The notes beneath the pieces were generated by a model. The model saw only the letters and a list, made by a program, of their open reading frames with translations, did no database searches and was not told where the DNA came from. Below, one piece after another: positions 1-12,199 of a stretch of DNA of 64,000 nt; within the stretch, counting starts at the first letter, position 1, and each line of letters starts with the position of its first letter. Location of the stretch: assembly GCA_943737045.1 (NCBI GenBank), contig CALSFV010000016.1, forward strand, positions 1,291,001 through 1,355,000. Direction: 5' to 3'. Source of the DNA: Parapristionchus giblindavisi (Eukaryota > Nematoda > Chromadorea > Rhabditida > Diplogasteridae). Made by a program: the position numbers and the translations under genes.

Positions 1-3000
1 CATCGTTGCAGGACCTTCTTTGATCTTTGATTTTTGTCCCCACTTACCGTAATCTTTCATCGTTGCAGGACCTTCTTTGATCTTTGATCTTTGTCCCCAC
101 TTACCGTAATCTCTCATCGATGCAGGACCTTCTTTGATCTTTGATTTTTGTCCCCACTTACCGTAATCTTTCATCGTTGCAGGACCTTCTTTGATCTTTG
201 ATCTTTGTCCCCACTTACCGTAATCTCTCATCGATGCAGGACCTTCTTTGATCTTTGATTTTTGTCCCCACTTACCGTAATCTCTCATCGTTGCGGGACC
301 TTCTTTGATCTTTGATTTTTGTCCCCACTTACCGTAATCTTTCATCGTTGCAGGACCTTCTTTGATCTTTGATCTTTGTCCCCACTTACCGTAATCTCTC
401 ATCGTTGCGGGACCTTCTTTGATCTTTGATTTTTGTCCCCACTTACCGTAATCTTTCATCGTTGCAGTTCCTTCTTTGATCTTTGATCTTTGTCCCTACT
501 TACCGTAATCTCTCATCGTTGCAGGACCTTCTTTGATCTTTGATTTTTGTCCCCACTTACCGTAATCTTTCATCGTTGCAGGACCTTCTTTAATCTTTGA
601 TCTTTGTCCCCACTTACCGTAATCTCTCATCGATGCAGGACCTTCTTTGATCTTTGATTTTTGTCCCCACTTACCGTAATCTCTCATCGTCGCGGGACCT
701 TCTTTGATCTTTGATTTTTGTCCCCACTTACCGTAATCTTTCATCGTTGCAGGACCTTCTTTGATCTTTGATCTTTGTCCCCACTTACCGTAATCTCTCA
801 TCGTTGCGGGATCTTCTTTGATCTTTGATTTTTGTCCCCACTTACCGTAATCTTTCATCGTTGCAGTTCCTTATTTGATCTTTGATCTTTGTCCCCACTT
901 ACCGTAATCTCTCATCGTTGCAGGACCTTCATTGATCTTTGATTTTTGTCCCCACTTACCGTAATCTTTCATCGTTGCAGGACCTTCTTTGATCTTTGAT
1001 CTTTGTCCCCACTTACCGTAATCTCTCATCGATGCAGGACCTTCTTTGATCTTTGATTTTTGTCCCCACTTACCGTAATCTCTCATCGTTGCGGGACCTT
1101 CTTTGATCTTTGATTTTTGTCCCCACTTACCGTAATCTTTCATCGTTGCAGGACCTTCTTTGATCTTTGATCTTTGTCCCCACTTACCGTAATCTCTCAT
1201 CGTTGCGGGACCTTCTTTGATCTTTGATTTTTGTCCCCACTTACCGTAATCTTTCATCGTTGCAGTTCCTTCTTTGATCTTTGATCTTTGTCCCCACTTA
1301 CCGTAATCTCTCATCGTTGCAGGACCTTCTTTGATCTTTGATTTTTGTCCCCACTTACCGTAATCTTTCATCGTTGCAGGACCTTCTTTGATCTTTGATC
1401 TTTGTCCCCACTTACCGTAATCTCTCATCGATGCAGGACCTTCTTTGATCTTTGATTTTTGTCCCCACTTACCGTAATCTTTCATCGTTGCAGGACCTTC
1501 TTTGATCTTTGATCTTTGTCCCCACTTACCGTAATCTCTCATCGATGCAGGACCTTCTTTGATCTTTGATTTTTGTCCCCACTTACCGTAATCTCTCATC
1601 GTTGCGGGACCTTCTTTGATCTTTGATTTTTGTCCCCACTTACCGTAATATTTCATCGTTGCAGGACCTTCTTTGATCTTTGATCTTTGTCCCCACTTAC
1701 CGTAATCTCTCATCGTTGCGGGACCTTCTTTTATCTTTGATTTTTGTCCCCACTTACCGTAATCTTTCATCGTTGCAGTTCCTTCTTTGATCTTTGATCT
1801 TTGTCCCCACTTACCGTAATCTCTCATCGTTGCAGGACCTTCTTTGATCTTTGATTTTTGTCCCCACTTACCGTAATCTTTCATCGTTGCAGGACCTTCT
1901 TTGATCTTTGATCTTTGTCCCCACTTACCGCAATCTCTCATCGTTGCAGGACCTTCTTTGATCTATGATCTGTGATCTTTGTCCCCACTTACCGTAATCT
2001 CTCATCGTTGCAGGACCTTCTTTGATCTATGATCTGTGATCTTTGTCCCCACTTACCGTAATCTCTCATCGTTGCAGGACCTTCTTTGATCTATGATCTG
2101 TGATCTTTGTCCCCACTTACCGTAATCTCTCATCGTTGCAGGACCTTCTTTGATCTATGATCTGTGATCTTTGTCCCCACTTACCGTAATCTCTCATCGT
2201 TGCAGGACCTTCTTTGATCTATGATCTGTGATCTTTGTCCCCACTTACCGTAATCTCTCATCGTTGCAGGACCTTCTTTGATCTATGATCTTTGATCTTT
2301 GTCCCCACTTACCGTAATCTCTCATCGATGCAGGACCTTCTTTGATCTTTGATTTTTGTCCCCACTTACCGTAATCTTTCATCGTTGCAGGACCTTCTTT
2401 GATCTTTGATCTTTGTCCCCACTTACCGTAATCTCTCATCGATGCAGGACCTTCTTTGATCTTTGATTTTTGTCCCCACTTACCGTAATCTCTCATCGTT
2501 GCGGGACCTTCTTTGATCTTTGATTTTTGTCCCCACTTACCGTAATATTTCATCGTTGCAGGACCTTCTTTGATCTTTGATCTTTGTCCCCACTTACCGT
2601 AATCTCTCATCGTTGCGGGACCTTCTTTTATCTTTGATTTTTGTCCCCACTTACCGTAATCTTTCATCGTTGCAGTTCCTTCTTTGATCTTTGATCTTTG
2701 TCCCCACTTACCGTAATCTCTCATCGTTGCAGGACCTTCTTTGATCTTTGATTTTTGTCCCCACTTACCGTAATCTTTCATCGTTGCAGGACCTTCTTTG
2801 ATCTTTGATCTTTGTCCCCACTTACCGCAATCTCTCATCGTTGCAGGACCTTCTTTGATCTTTGATCTTTGTCCCCACTTACCGTAATCTCTCATCGTTG
2901 CAGGACCTTCTTTGATCTATGATCTGTGATCTTTGTCCCCACTTACCGTAATCTCTCATCGTTGCAGGACCTTCTTTGATCTATGATCTGTGATCTTTGT

Positions 3001-3344
3001 CCCCACTTACCGTAATCTCTCATCGTTGCAGGACCTTCTTTGATCTATGATCTGTGATCTTTGTCCCCACTTACCGTAATCTCTCATCGTTGCAGGACCT
3101 TCTTTGATCTATGATCTTTGATCTTTGTCCCCACTTACCGTAATCTCTCATCGTTGTAGGACCTTCTTTGATCTTTGATCTTTGTCCCCACTTACCGTAA
3201 TCTCTCATCGTTGCAGGACCTTCTTTGATCTATGATCTGTGATCTTTGTCCCCACTTACCGTAATCTCTCATCGTTGCAGGACCTTCTTTGATCTATGAT
3301 CTTTGATCTTTGTCCCCACTTACCGTAATCTCTCATCGTTGCAG
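1..3344 (+). repeat. Minisatellite of about 58 units (57 bp, with 64-bp variants) built from a splice acceptor
   Basis: Tandem array running without a break into GPALPP exon 6. The basic unit is 57 bp. A 64-bp variant at about 1960-2290 and 2900-3330 carries one extra TTTGATC-like heptamer. Each unit contains TCATCGTTGCAG followed by GACCTTCT, which is the intron acceptor plus the first 8 bases of exon 6. On the minus strand each unit shows ACG-GTAAGT, a consensus 5' splice site. The 57-bp period keeps one minus-strand frame open as a 19-residue repeat (MRDYGKWGQRSKIKEGPAT). That is a consequence of the period, not evidence of a protein. Rare variants (a taccgtaata variant and a ttttatc variant) recur about 897 bp apart, so a block of the array was itself duplicated. 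Confidence 0.95.
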
Positions 3345-4039
<695 letters not shown>

Positions 4040-4057
4040 GTGAGAATTTCTTTTATC

Positions 4058-4162
4058 ATATGTCGAAAAGTACGTTGCAAACTACGAAGCCTGACCCCAT
4101 TTTGCGATTTTTTTGCGAGTATCTGACTGCATTTTACAAATCTGCAACGTATTTTATCGACC
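4058..4162. mobile_element. MITE of the GTCGAAAAGTACGTT family, copy 1
   Basis: Short element beginning tGTCGAAAAGTACGTTGCA and ending TGCAACGTATTTTATCGAC, inserted in the intron after exon 7. The family has imperfect inverted ends near GGTCGAA, an AT/TA flank, and an inner motif resembling AAAATGCGGTCAGG. Further copies lie near 46690, 49906, 53166, 54192, 59188 and 63639. Confidence 0.7.
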
Positions 4163-4647
4163 TGGTATTTTATCTGATATTTTGGCACGTTCAAGTAAAT
4201 TCGACAACCACGTTTGTTTTTTTTGGAACCAGTTGATTTCGAGTTTAGCTATATAAAGATTTGCCAATTTTATTGAAGTAAGTCGAAAACCCAGTGGTTC
4301 TGATATAATCTAATATAATCGATCGAGCAATTGTTGCTTACGATGTCAAGTGATTGGGACCACTATGAATATATCAATCAATCAATAATCGCTTAAATAG
4401 TTTTGTATACGATAAAATGCTCTCTTCATCTTTTCACCAAGATGCGATAAATTTTATTGTTATAATTTCGTCAACCTCGTTTGTTTAGTGGTATCCACCA
4501 GTTGATTTCGAGTTTAGCGATGTAAAGATTAACCACTTTTATTGAAGTATTTCGATGAGAGTCCAATAGAATCAATGGAAATCTTACATAATCGATCAAG
4601 TAATTGTGGCTAGCGACATAAAGTTATTGGGATCACTAGATCTTCAC
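4163..4647 (+). other. Duplicated GPALPP intron 7 remnant
   Basis: Two successive partial copies of the intron that lies between exons 7 and 8 in the other cassettes (marked by CAGTTGATTTCGAGTTTAGC, near 4225 and 4500). No coding sequence is visible. Exon 8 would be expected just downstream but is absent. Confidence 0.6.
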
Positions 4648-5516
4648 AACTTCAAATGAGTGTAACTCGCTCCGTTTTTGAGCAATCGTGTAAAATCTTT
4701 TTTCATTCGGTTCCTAATGACCTCCTCTACAAATAACTCAACTATATGGTCGGAAATGTTGTTCTTCATGTGTTATTGCATGAAAACTGTTTTTTTTGCA
4801 TACAAAATGTGATGTTTCTCGAAATTTTTCTCTAAAGGATAAGAGTTTTATTGCAGATTCGGATTCCCCGTCCTCGAATTGGGGTATCCTGATATATCAT
4901 TTAACCCATCTCTGTCCGCCCAATAGGGATACTGTATATCATCGTCCTGGACAGTGCAATTTTCTCTCAAATCACATTTTTGGTTGTAAATCAGCTCAAA
5001 CTTATGTTATTGTACTCATTAGTATATTTAAACCCTGTATCTCGACCAACCTGAACAAATTGTCTTAGTGGTTCGAATTCTCAACAACAACCATTTTTGA
5101 TATATGAATCGAAAACTGATTTTTAAACGATTTTATATGCTAATGAGTACATTAACATAAGTTTGAGCTGATTTACAACCAAAAATGATTTGAGAGAAAA
5201 TTGCAAGTCCACGACGATGATATACAGTATCCCTATTGGGCGGACAGAGTTGGGTTAAATGATATATCATGATACCCCAATTCGAGGACGGGGAATCCGA
5301 ATCTGCAATAAAAATCTTATCCTTTAGAGAAAAATTTCGAGAAACATCACATTTTGTATGCAAAAAAAACAGTTTTCATACAATAACACATTAAGAACAA
5401 CATTTCCGACCATATACTTAGTTGAGTTATTTGTAGAGGAGGTCATTAGGAACAGAATGTAAAACATTTTTACACGGTTGCTCAAAAACGATGCGAGTTA
5501 CACTCATTTGAAGTTG
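4648..5516. mobile_element. Foldback element with arms of about 400 bp
   Basis: The left arm (about 4648-5052) recurs in reverse at about 5140-5516. The ends are CAACTTCAAATGAGTGTAAC and its complement. Open frames in the arms are mirror images of each other and are not genes. I see no clear target-site duplication. Confidence 0.9.
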
Positions 5517-6246
5517 ACGACAAAAAAATTGCATAATTATGCAAATTACGAAAAACAAAATTTCAAAATGTTGTTTTCGCACTCAGTTAGGCCAGTCTAA
5601 CAACTATAAATAAAAAAAGAGGAAAATTATTTTTTTCTGTGCAAAAAGGTTTTTATTTTCATACACTTTTACAGGAGATCCGTGATATGAGGTTCACCAC
5701 AAGTATAAAAGATCGGTGAGTGTGGCCTCCGGGGATTCCCTTGTGAGACCAGAATTTAATATATTTTTATTGATTTATTTATTTATTTAATTCTTTTTGT
5801 TTATCATACATCATAGCTTTTCAACAAGTAAAATAAGAATGAAATGAAGATGAAAAGTAAGGCAGAGTGTGCCGACTACGCTGTGATTTCGCGTTTCACT
5901 AATGCGAGATATCGGAGAGGCCCTCAAAAGTAAGCCAATGGATAATCGATTGGGAAAAAAACATCGACAACTATCTAACCCCCTCGTGTTCCCGCCTAAA
6001 CGGACGCAACTTCATCAATAAAATAAGAACGTAGATCAATCAATAATCTACCGTACCATCATGGTATTCCCTACATCGCTGTTCATTTTCCAATCATCGT
6101 TCAGCGATATTCTGACGGCATAAAAGATTTTAATGATCAAAGGCATTACCTCCCTATCGATCGAAAAGTATGGAAATTAACCACGGTCAGCGTACCGTCT
6201 ACATACAAAAAACAAGCATACGCATAACTCAATAAATCAATATCAG
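5517..6246. other. Gene-free stretch with repeat fragments
   Basis: AT-rich sequence. Positions 5820-5935 carry a fragment of a dispersed repeat (TTTCAACAAGTAAAAT ... TTTCGCGTTTCACTAA.GCGAGATAT) also found near 19670-19790, 26215-26340, 53045-53165 and 53430-53550. I recognise no exon here. Confidence 0.6.
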
Positions 6247-6321
6247 GGTATCGCCGAAATCGATGGCGACTTTGACGACTACCGTAAGGAGATTCTCGAA
6301 GCTCTCGGAGAAACGCTCTAA
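6247..6321 (+). pseudogene. ABCF1-like terminal exon, isolated copy
   Basis: A 75-bp exon preceded by an AATATCAG acceptor, encoding [22 protein letters not shown].. and a stop. It matches the conserved C-terminal IDGDF.DY..E.LEALGE segment of ABCF1-type ATPases. No upstream ABCF exons lie within 6 kb, so it is a stranded fragment. The exon itself is intact. Confidence 0.85.
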
Positions 6322-7464
6322 GAAGGAGATCTTGATATCGATTGATCAGCTACCATTATTGATTGATTTCCCCGCATTTTTTGTTCCTATTTCCACTTAC
6401 CGGTTGCTAGAGTATACTATATTTATATTGTTTTTTTTATTCATATCCCGTTTTCATCCAATTTTGGTTATGGTGACGATTTTTCTTACCGTAATTCCGT
6501 TGTTCCCTGCTGATGCGTTGCAAGTTTACTCTTGTTATCGATTGATTGTTGACACCTACCGTACTTTGTCCCAAAAAGGAATAAGAATTATCGATTTATT
6601 GATTTATTAGCGACATCCTCAACATATTAGATATACTACGGATGGACGATAGATATGTGTGTACGAAACGATTAGAGATGAATGAACTGGGCTATATATG
6701 AGGAGGAGGAGGATAATAATGAGGATGAAAGAGGAGATGAGAATTGTAAAATCCGGGATAAGAGTAGATCAGGGAAAGGTGAACAAAACAAAGAAATCAA
6801 TCGATAAACTATAAACTAAACTAAACGTGCGGCGAATATTTTTGTACGAAACGGACAACGATTACGATTATATGATACGATATCGGCTATATGATGATAC
6901 TGTAACGCAAGACGAAAATGGAATAAGGGACTACCACTATGAAAGACTGGCTTATCAAGCTGTCGCTACTAGTTTGACAGATCATTAAAACGATTATTGA
7001 TTGATTTTTAGACTATTTATTGATTGATTAGCTCGATAGGCCTATTCTAGTCTGACCAAACAAGTGCGAAACATCTTTGTTGAATCTCTCTATGTAATAC
7101 GGTATACTGGACACGCACAAAACAAAAGGACTGGGGAGGATGGAAAAGGGGAGGATTATTGATTGGATAGATCAAGAATGATTATCGATTGATTATTGAT
7201 TGACCGTGAAAGGATATAATAGAGAACGATGATAAGAGGTAGGATACAGCGAAAAAGAGATAAAGGGAGAAATGAGAAGATAGAAAAGGTGATAACAATA
7301 GGGAGTTAGGGATGGGCCACGCCCACTGATAGACTCTGCCCACTAATAAGGTCAACCAATCCAGTCAATACTTCATCCCGAGTCAGCTGACAAATACAAG
7401 CCCAAATCAATCAATACTTTCTCAAATCAATCAATACTTTCTCAAATCAATCAATAACCCTTAC
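6322..7464. other. 3' intergenic region between the convergent genes, with a deletion junction
   Basis: This sequence recurs after every ABCF1 terminal exon: TTGCTAGAGTATACTATATT, the GAGGAGGAGGATAAT tract, ACGTGCGG, and TACTGTATACTGGACACGC. It is the 3' flank of the convergent pair. GPALPP exons 8 and 7 should follow on the minus strand near 7350, but the sequence jumps from the exon 8 flank (CCAATCCAG) straight to intron 6. Both exons are therefore deleted here. Confidence 0.75.
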
Positions 7465-7996
7465 CAATCTCTCCATATCGTCTCTGCTGGTACCGGGTTG
7501 GTCGACGGGATCTGTACCGGGTGCCCGCATCCAATCAGCCTGCTCTGATGATGACAAACCCGCTGACTTGGAGAAGGTCCTGCAACGATGAGAGATTACG
7601 GTAAGTGGGGACAAAGATCAAAGATCATAGATCAAAGAAGGTCCTGCAACGATGAGAGATTACGGTAAGTGGGGACAAAGATCAAAGATCATGAGAGATT
7701 GATCATGTTGCGACTTAACAGTACTACGACTAGACCAACTCAATAGTGGACTTATCGTCAGAAGCAAAAAGTTTAATTATAAACAAAAGTAGCGACTTGG
7801 TGATCGCGCGATTCACTCTTGAGAGATTTTTCAAAAGGACCAAAGATAAGCAATACTAACGCTGGTTTTGGTTGGTGCACGATCAGTAAAGACGCTACTG
7901 CAAATGAGAAAGTATGCGCGCAATGTGCAATTTACTCAATTTATTTATTTCAGATTTTTTCGCAATAGCCTCATGCGTATGGGGTCGCTCAACATA

Positions 7997-9436
7997 CAGT
8001 ATCGGCCAAAAGTCTCCGGACACTTTTTCATTTTTTTATAACTTTTGATCCAGGAAAGCAATCAAGCTCATCTTTTCAGCCAATATATACAATTTATCAA
8101 GGAATACAACCATGATGTGTTTGTGTTATTAAATAAGTTCACTGTTGCGTAATAATGATGCAATCGAAATACACTATTTTGAAAATTTACATTTTTTTAG
8201 TGAAATGTCGTGTTCTTCTGAAACACTGTGAGAGAGGAGAACTACACTTGGCCTACATAGTGAAAAAATCTGGAATGGCTCCGACTCCTATTTCAAGCTG
8301 TAGCGGGGTTGCAAATTTCACCTTCAAAATTTAAAACTCAGCTTATAGATGTGCTACCGACAGGTTCTAAGTGCCAAAATGATGCTAGTGACGAGTAATG
8401 TTTCGCCCCAGATTATGGTAGTCATAGCTCTTCATTCGCCCTCAGGGAATGAAAAACATATTTTTTGAAAGGACTGATTTGGAGACCCCACTGTTCAGAG
8501 GGTAGGTTTTCTAAAATTATGGTTCCACCGCATGCAGCTTTGCAATGTATCATATATTTATTTCCCTTATTATGGTTTAGTTCCGATTCGTTTCAGACCC
8601 GCAGCAAAAGTTATGCTGATGACTACTCGGTGCGAGCTCATGAGCTTTCTCTCTAACTGCTCTCGTCCCTGGGCCTCTATTGATGAAATCTCTTATTTTC
8701 AAAGCACGTTTGCATGTTAGAGATGTTCACAAAAGTTTTTACACTAGTGCTGAACTTTGATCTTTGATCTTTCTATTTTGATCTTTACTCGATGAAACGG
8801 AGTAGACCTCCGCGCAAAGTTTGCTGCGGGTCTGAAACGAATCGGAACTAAACCAAAATAAGGGAAATATATATATATATATGATACATTGTAAAGCTGC
8901 ATGCGGTGGAATCATAATTTAGAAAATCTACCCTCTGAATGGTGGGGTCTCCAAATCAGTCCTTTCAAAAAATTTGTTTTTCATGCCCTGGAGGCGAATG
9001 AAGAGCTATGACTACCATAATCTGGGGCGAAACATTACTCGTCACTAGCATCATTTTGGCACTTAGAACCTGTCGGTAGCACATCTATAAGCTGAGTTTT
9101 AAATTTTGAAGGTCAAATTTGCAACCCCGCTACAGCTTGAAATAGGAGTCGGAGCCATTCCGGAGAACTTCACTGTACAGGCACAATGTAGTTCTCCACT
9201 CTTACAGTGTTTCAGGAGAACACGACATTTCACTAAAAATTGTAAATTTTCAAAATAGTGTATTTCGATTGCATCATCATTACGCAACAGTGAACTGATT
9301 TAATAAGACAAACACATCATGGTTGTATTCCTTGATAAATTGTGTACATTGGCTGAAAATATCAGCTTCATTGCTTTCCTGGATCAAAAGTTATAAAAAA
9401 ATTAATAAAGTGTCCGGAGACTTTTGGCCGATACTG
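7997..9436. mobile_element. Tc1/mariner-type foldback element, 1.44 kb
   Basis: Ends are CAGTATCGGCCAAAAGTCTC and its complement, each flanked by TA (7995-7996 and 9437-9438). The arms are about 700 bp long and nearly complementary. The interrupted host sequence (ctcaa.ata / gcaca.tgtgataaacta) is uninterrupted in paralogues near 22815 and 55785. That fixes the TA insertion site. No transposase frame is visible. Confidence 0.92.
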
Positions 9437-9517
9437 TAGCACACTGTGATAAACTATAAATTTGACGACAAAGAAAAGTAAAGTTGCAGCCCCCCCCCCC
9501 CCCCCCCGTGATTGCGA

Positions 9518-10271
9518 GGGGGTATCTGAACGGCAACAATCAAAACGGCAACAATCAAAACGGCAACAATTAAAACGGCAACAATCAAAACGGCAACGGA
9601 GTAGAACTCGGTTGGGAGTTGGCATAGCTTCCCTAAGTAGCATGCCTTATGCTACAGTATTCCAACTGTTGCTACCGTAACCTACCGTAACCCACTACCG
9701 TAAATCAAAATGCGGGAAAATGCTGTTTTTCGTTCGGTAGAGGCACGATAGGGGTGAACCGGCTTCAGTAACACTACCGTAACATGCTTACAGTAACCCA
9801 GACTAAGGTATTCGCTGTAGATATCGCGAACTGACTTTTTTATGAACTGACTTTTTATGACTGTACTAAAGCTATGTCTCGTAGTGTTTTGATGGTTATT
9901 ATGATTAGTCAAACAATAGAGAAAAGGCATGCACTCAACTCTACGTTCAGCACAAAAACATATTTTTAAAAAGAAAAACATTAAAAAAGTCAGTTCGCGA
10001 TATCCAACAGTGAATACTTTAGTCTAGGTTACTGTAAGCATGTTACGGTAGTGTTACTGAAGCCAGTTCACCCCTATCGTGCATTTTCCCGCATTTTGAT
10101 TTACGGTAGTGGGTTACGGTAGGTTACGGTAGCAACAGTTGGAATACTGTAGCATAGGGCATGCTACTTAGGGAAGCTATGCCAACTCCCAACCGAGTTC
10201 TGCTCCGTTACCGTTTTGATTGTTGCCGTTTTGATTGTTGCCGTTTTGATTGTTGCCGTTCTGATACCCCC
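9518..10271. mobile_element. Foldback element with CGGCAACAATCAAAA satellite ends
   Basis: Inverted ends (GGGGGTATC.GAACGGCAAC) lead into short tandem CGGCAACAATCAAAA units (9530-9600 and 10208-10262), then arms of about 250 bp and a spacer. Both flanks carry CCCCGTGATTGC, while the paralogue near 55730 has that motif once. This suggests a 12-14 bp target duplication, although the C-runs blur its edges. Confidence 0.82.
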
Positions 10272-11009
10272 CCCCGTGATTGCAAGTTTCATGCTTGAGA
10301 GAAACTACCGTAAAAGTGATTGCTGGCGTTCTCCAAGAAAGCATTCTTCACCACTGTGCAAATTTAACAATCATAATCAACTATTTTACAACAACCAATA
10401 AACTTAAGTATTCATTTTGAAAAATCAATAATCTCTGGTGTTGAAATCCCTGCATGATCACGAATACAAGTATAATCATGCATTATTCGCCAACGACGCG
10501 TTGCCGTTTCCGTTCATGGGAACGCGAGCGGGAGGTGGAGCGGGTCCGTATGCATCATCATCCTCTTTCTCCTCATCCTCGTCATGACCATTCTCGCCGT
10601 TGGTAGCCTTAAATAAGCAAGAAATCAATAATTAGAGATCAAAGATCATCATGATTACCGTACCTCAAAGGGTAGTAGATCGGCAGGAAACGCGGGACCA
10701 ATGACGCGCGAGGGCGGCGCGGCTGGACCGCGAGGAACGCGTCTCGGCGCTTCAGGTTCCGGTTCGGGCGGTGCAGTCGGTCCGTACGAGGAGTCAGACG
10801 CGTCGAGAACGCGACGATGCGCGGTCGGAGCGGACGAATAACGACGCGGTTCGTCGGTCGGGAACGATGGACCAACAGAGGAGAGGGTGGGAGCGAGCTG
10901 GAATGTAGTTCTTTTATGCCCTGACCCAGATGTCTCTCCGCTCTGGCCATACTCTCTGACGCATACAAAGAAAGCGAGAGAACTTTGATGTACTAGAATA
11001 AAATTAACT

Positions 11010-11160
11010 CTAAAATAAAAACTATTTGGTCAAAATTCATTAAAAAAATAAATTTTGCATTTTAATTCCCAGCGACAATGGTTGCCCTCGTATGGTACAT
11101 CATAATCCCGGTTCAACAAGTTAAGTAAGAGTCAAAAAAATGTAAGGTGAAGGGTACAGA
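11010..11160. repeat. Fragment of a dispersed AATTCCCAGCGACAA repeat
   Basis: The motif TTAATTCCCAGCGACAATGG followed by TTGCCCTCGTATGGTAC recurs near 26170-26210 and, reversed, near 53525. It replaces sequence upstream of GPALPP exon 2 in copy B. Nothing else was identified between 10900 and 11160. Confidence 0.6.
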
Positions 11161-12199
11161 AACGATTATCGATCGATTTTTAGACTATTGATTGATTGAA
11201 TAGCTCGATAGACCTAGTCTAGACTGACCAAACAAATGTGAAACACCTTTGTTGAATCTCTCTATGTAATACTGTATACTGGACACGCACAAAACAAAGG
11301 ACTGGTGAGGATGGAAAAGGGGAGGATTATTGATTGGATAGATCATGAATGATTATCGATTGATTATTGATTGACCGTGAAAGGATATAATAGAGAACGA
11401 TGATAAGAGGTAGGATACAGCGAAGAAGAGATAAAGGGAGAAATGAGTGGATAGAAAAGGTGATAACAATAGGGAGTTTGGGATGGGCCACGCCCACTAA
11501 TAAGCTCCGCCCACTAATGGGGTCCGCCAATCCAGAGAGGTCGGTTAGAGGAACTTTTGCGAGTTCGAGTTGCCAAAGCGGGAGCTGAGATGGCCGCACT
11601 TCTCCTTGATCTCCGCGGTGGATGCCGATTTGATGCCACAAACCTTAAATCAAATTATCGATTATCGGATTATTGATTAATTAATAATTCAATGAAAAAA
11701 TCCCAATCACTTGATCTCGCTAGCCACAAAAGATTTTTTTGTCTCATATATCAAAATAGTTCCATAAAAGTCGCCAAACTCGAAATCAACTGGTGGATAC
11801 CGCAAAACAAATATGGTTGACGAAATGATTTAAACAAATTTTTTTTTAAATAATAAAGTCTCACCTGCATGTCCTTCTCCCTGTCGAACGGCCGCCTCTC
11901 GGGCGCTCCTCCGGACATCGACGCGCCAGACGCAGCAGCCGCGTCAGCTTCAACCTTCCGCTTGCGCGATGCGTGTGCGTCAAGCAGCGACTCGTTCCAT
12001 CTGGCTGTTAGAGCCGAAGCAATGCGCGCCTGCTGCGCGTCGCATTCCGCGTTCGCCTGCACAAAAAAGTTAAGACGAGTACGATTGGATTATTGATTGA
12101 TCGATCGTTCGAAGGGGCGCTCGTGTTTTCAAAACAAGTTCCAAAATGCTGTCAGGTTTCGCAGTTCACAACGTGCTCTTCGACGTATAGAAAGCTGTC

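Larger units (their letters stand above)
7465..10897 (-). pseudogene. GPALPP1-like copy B: exons 6, 3 (partial) and 2
   Basis: Minus-strand exons are E6 7465-7579 (intact), E3 about 10490-10607 (truncated at its 3' end, with E-K in the acidic run) and E2 10674-10897. E2 carries GPSFP, YGPTAPP and IGPAFPADLLPF and is about 10 bp shorter than the 234 bp of other copies. Exons 4, 5, 7 and 8 are missing. Two minisatellite units flank the E6 acceptor (7580-7690). The E6-E3 interval is filled by two foldback transposons. The copy cannot encode a product. Confidence 0.85.

Noticed and set aside
496..2895. Minus-strand ORFs of 120-356 codons encoding MRDYGKWGQRSKIKEGPAT repeats
   Set aside because: The 57-bp period is a multiple of three, so any open unit stays open. 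The frame breaks wherever 64-bp units occur, and the array is intron derived.
1..3344. CRISPR-like array
   Set aside because: Units are contiguous with no unique spacers, the unit is a splice junction, and the window is eukaryotic.
4796..5363. Mirror-image 76-90 codon ORFs (MHTKCDVSRNFSL...)
   Set aside because: They are the two arms of a foldback element, and no conserved motif is present.
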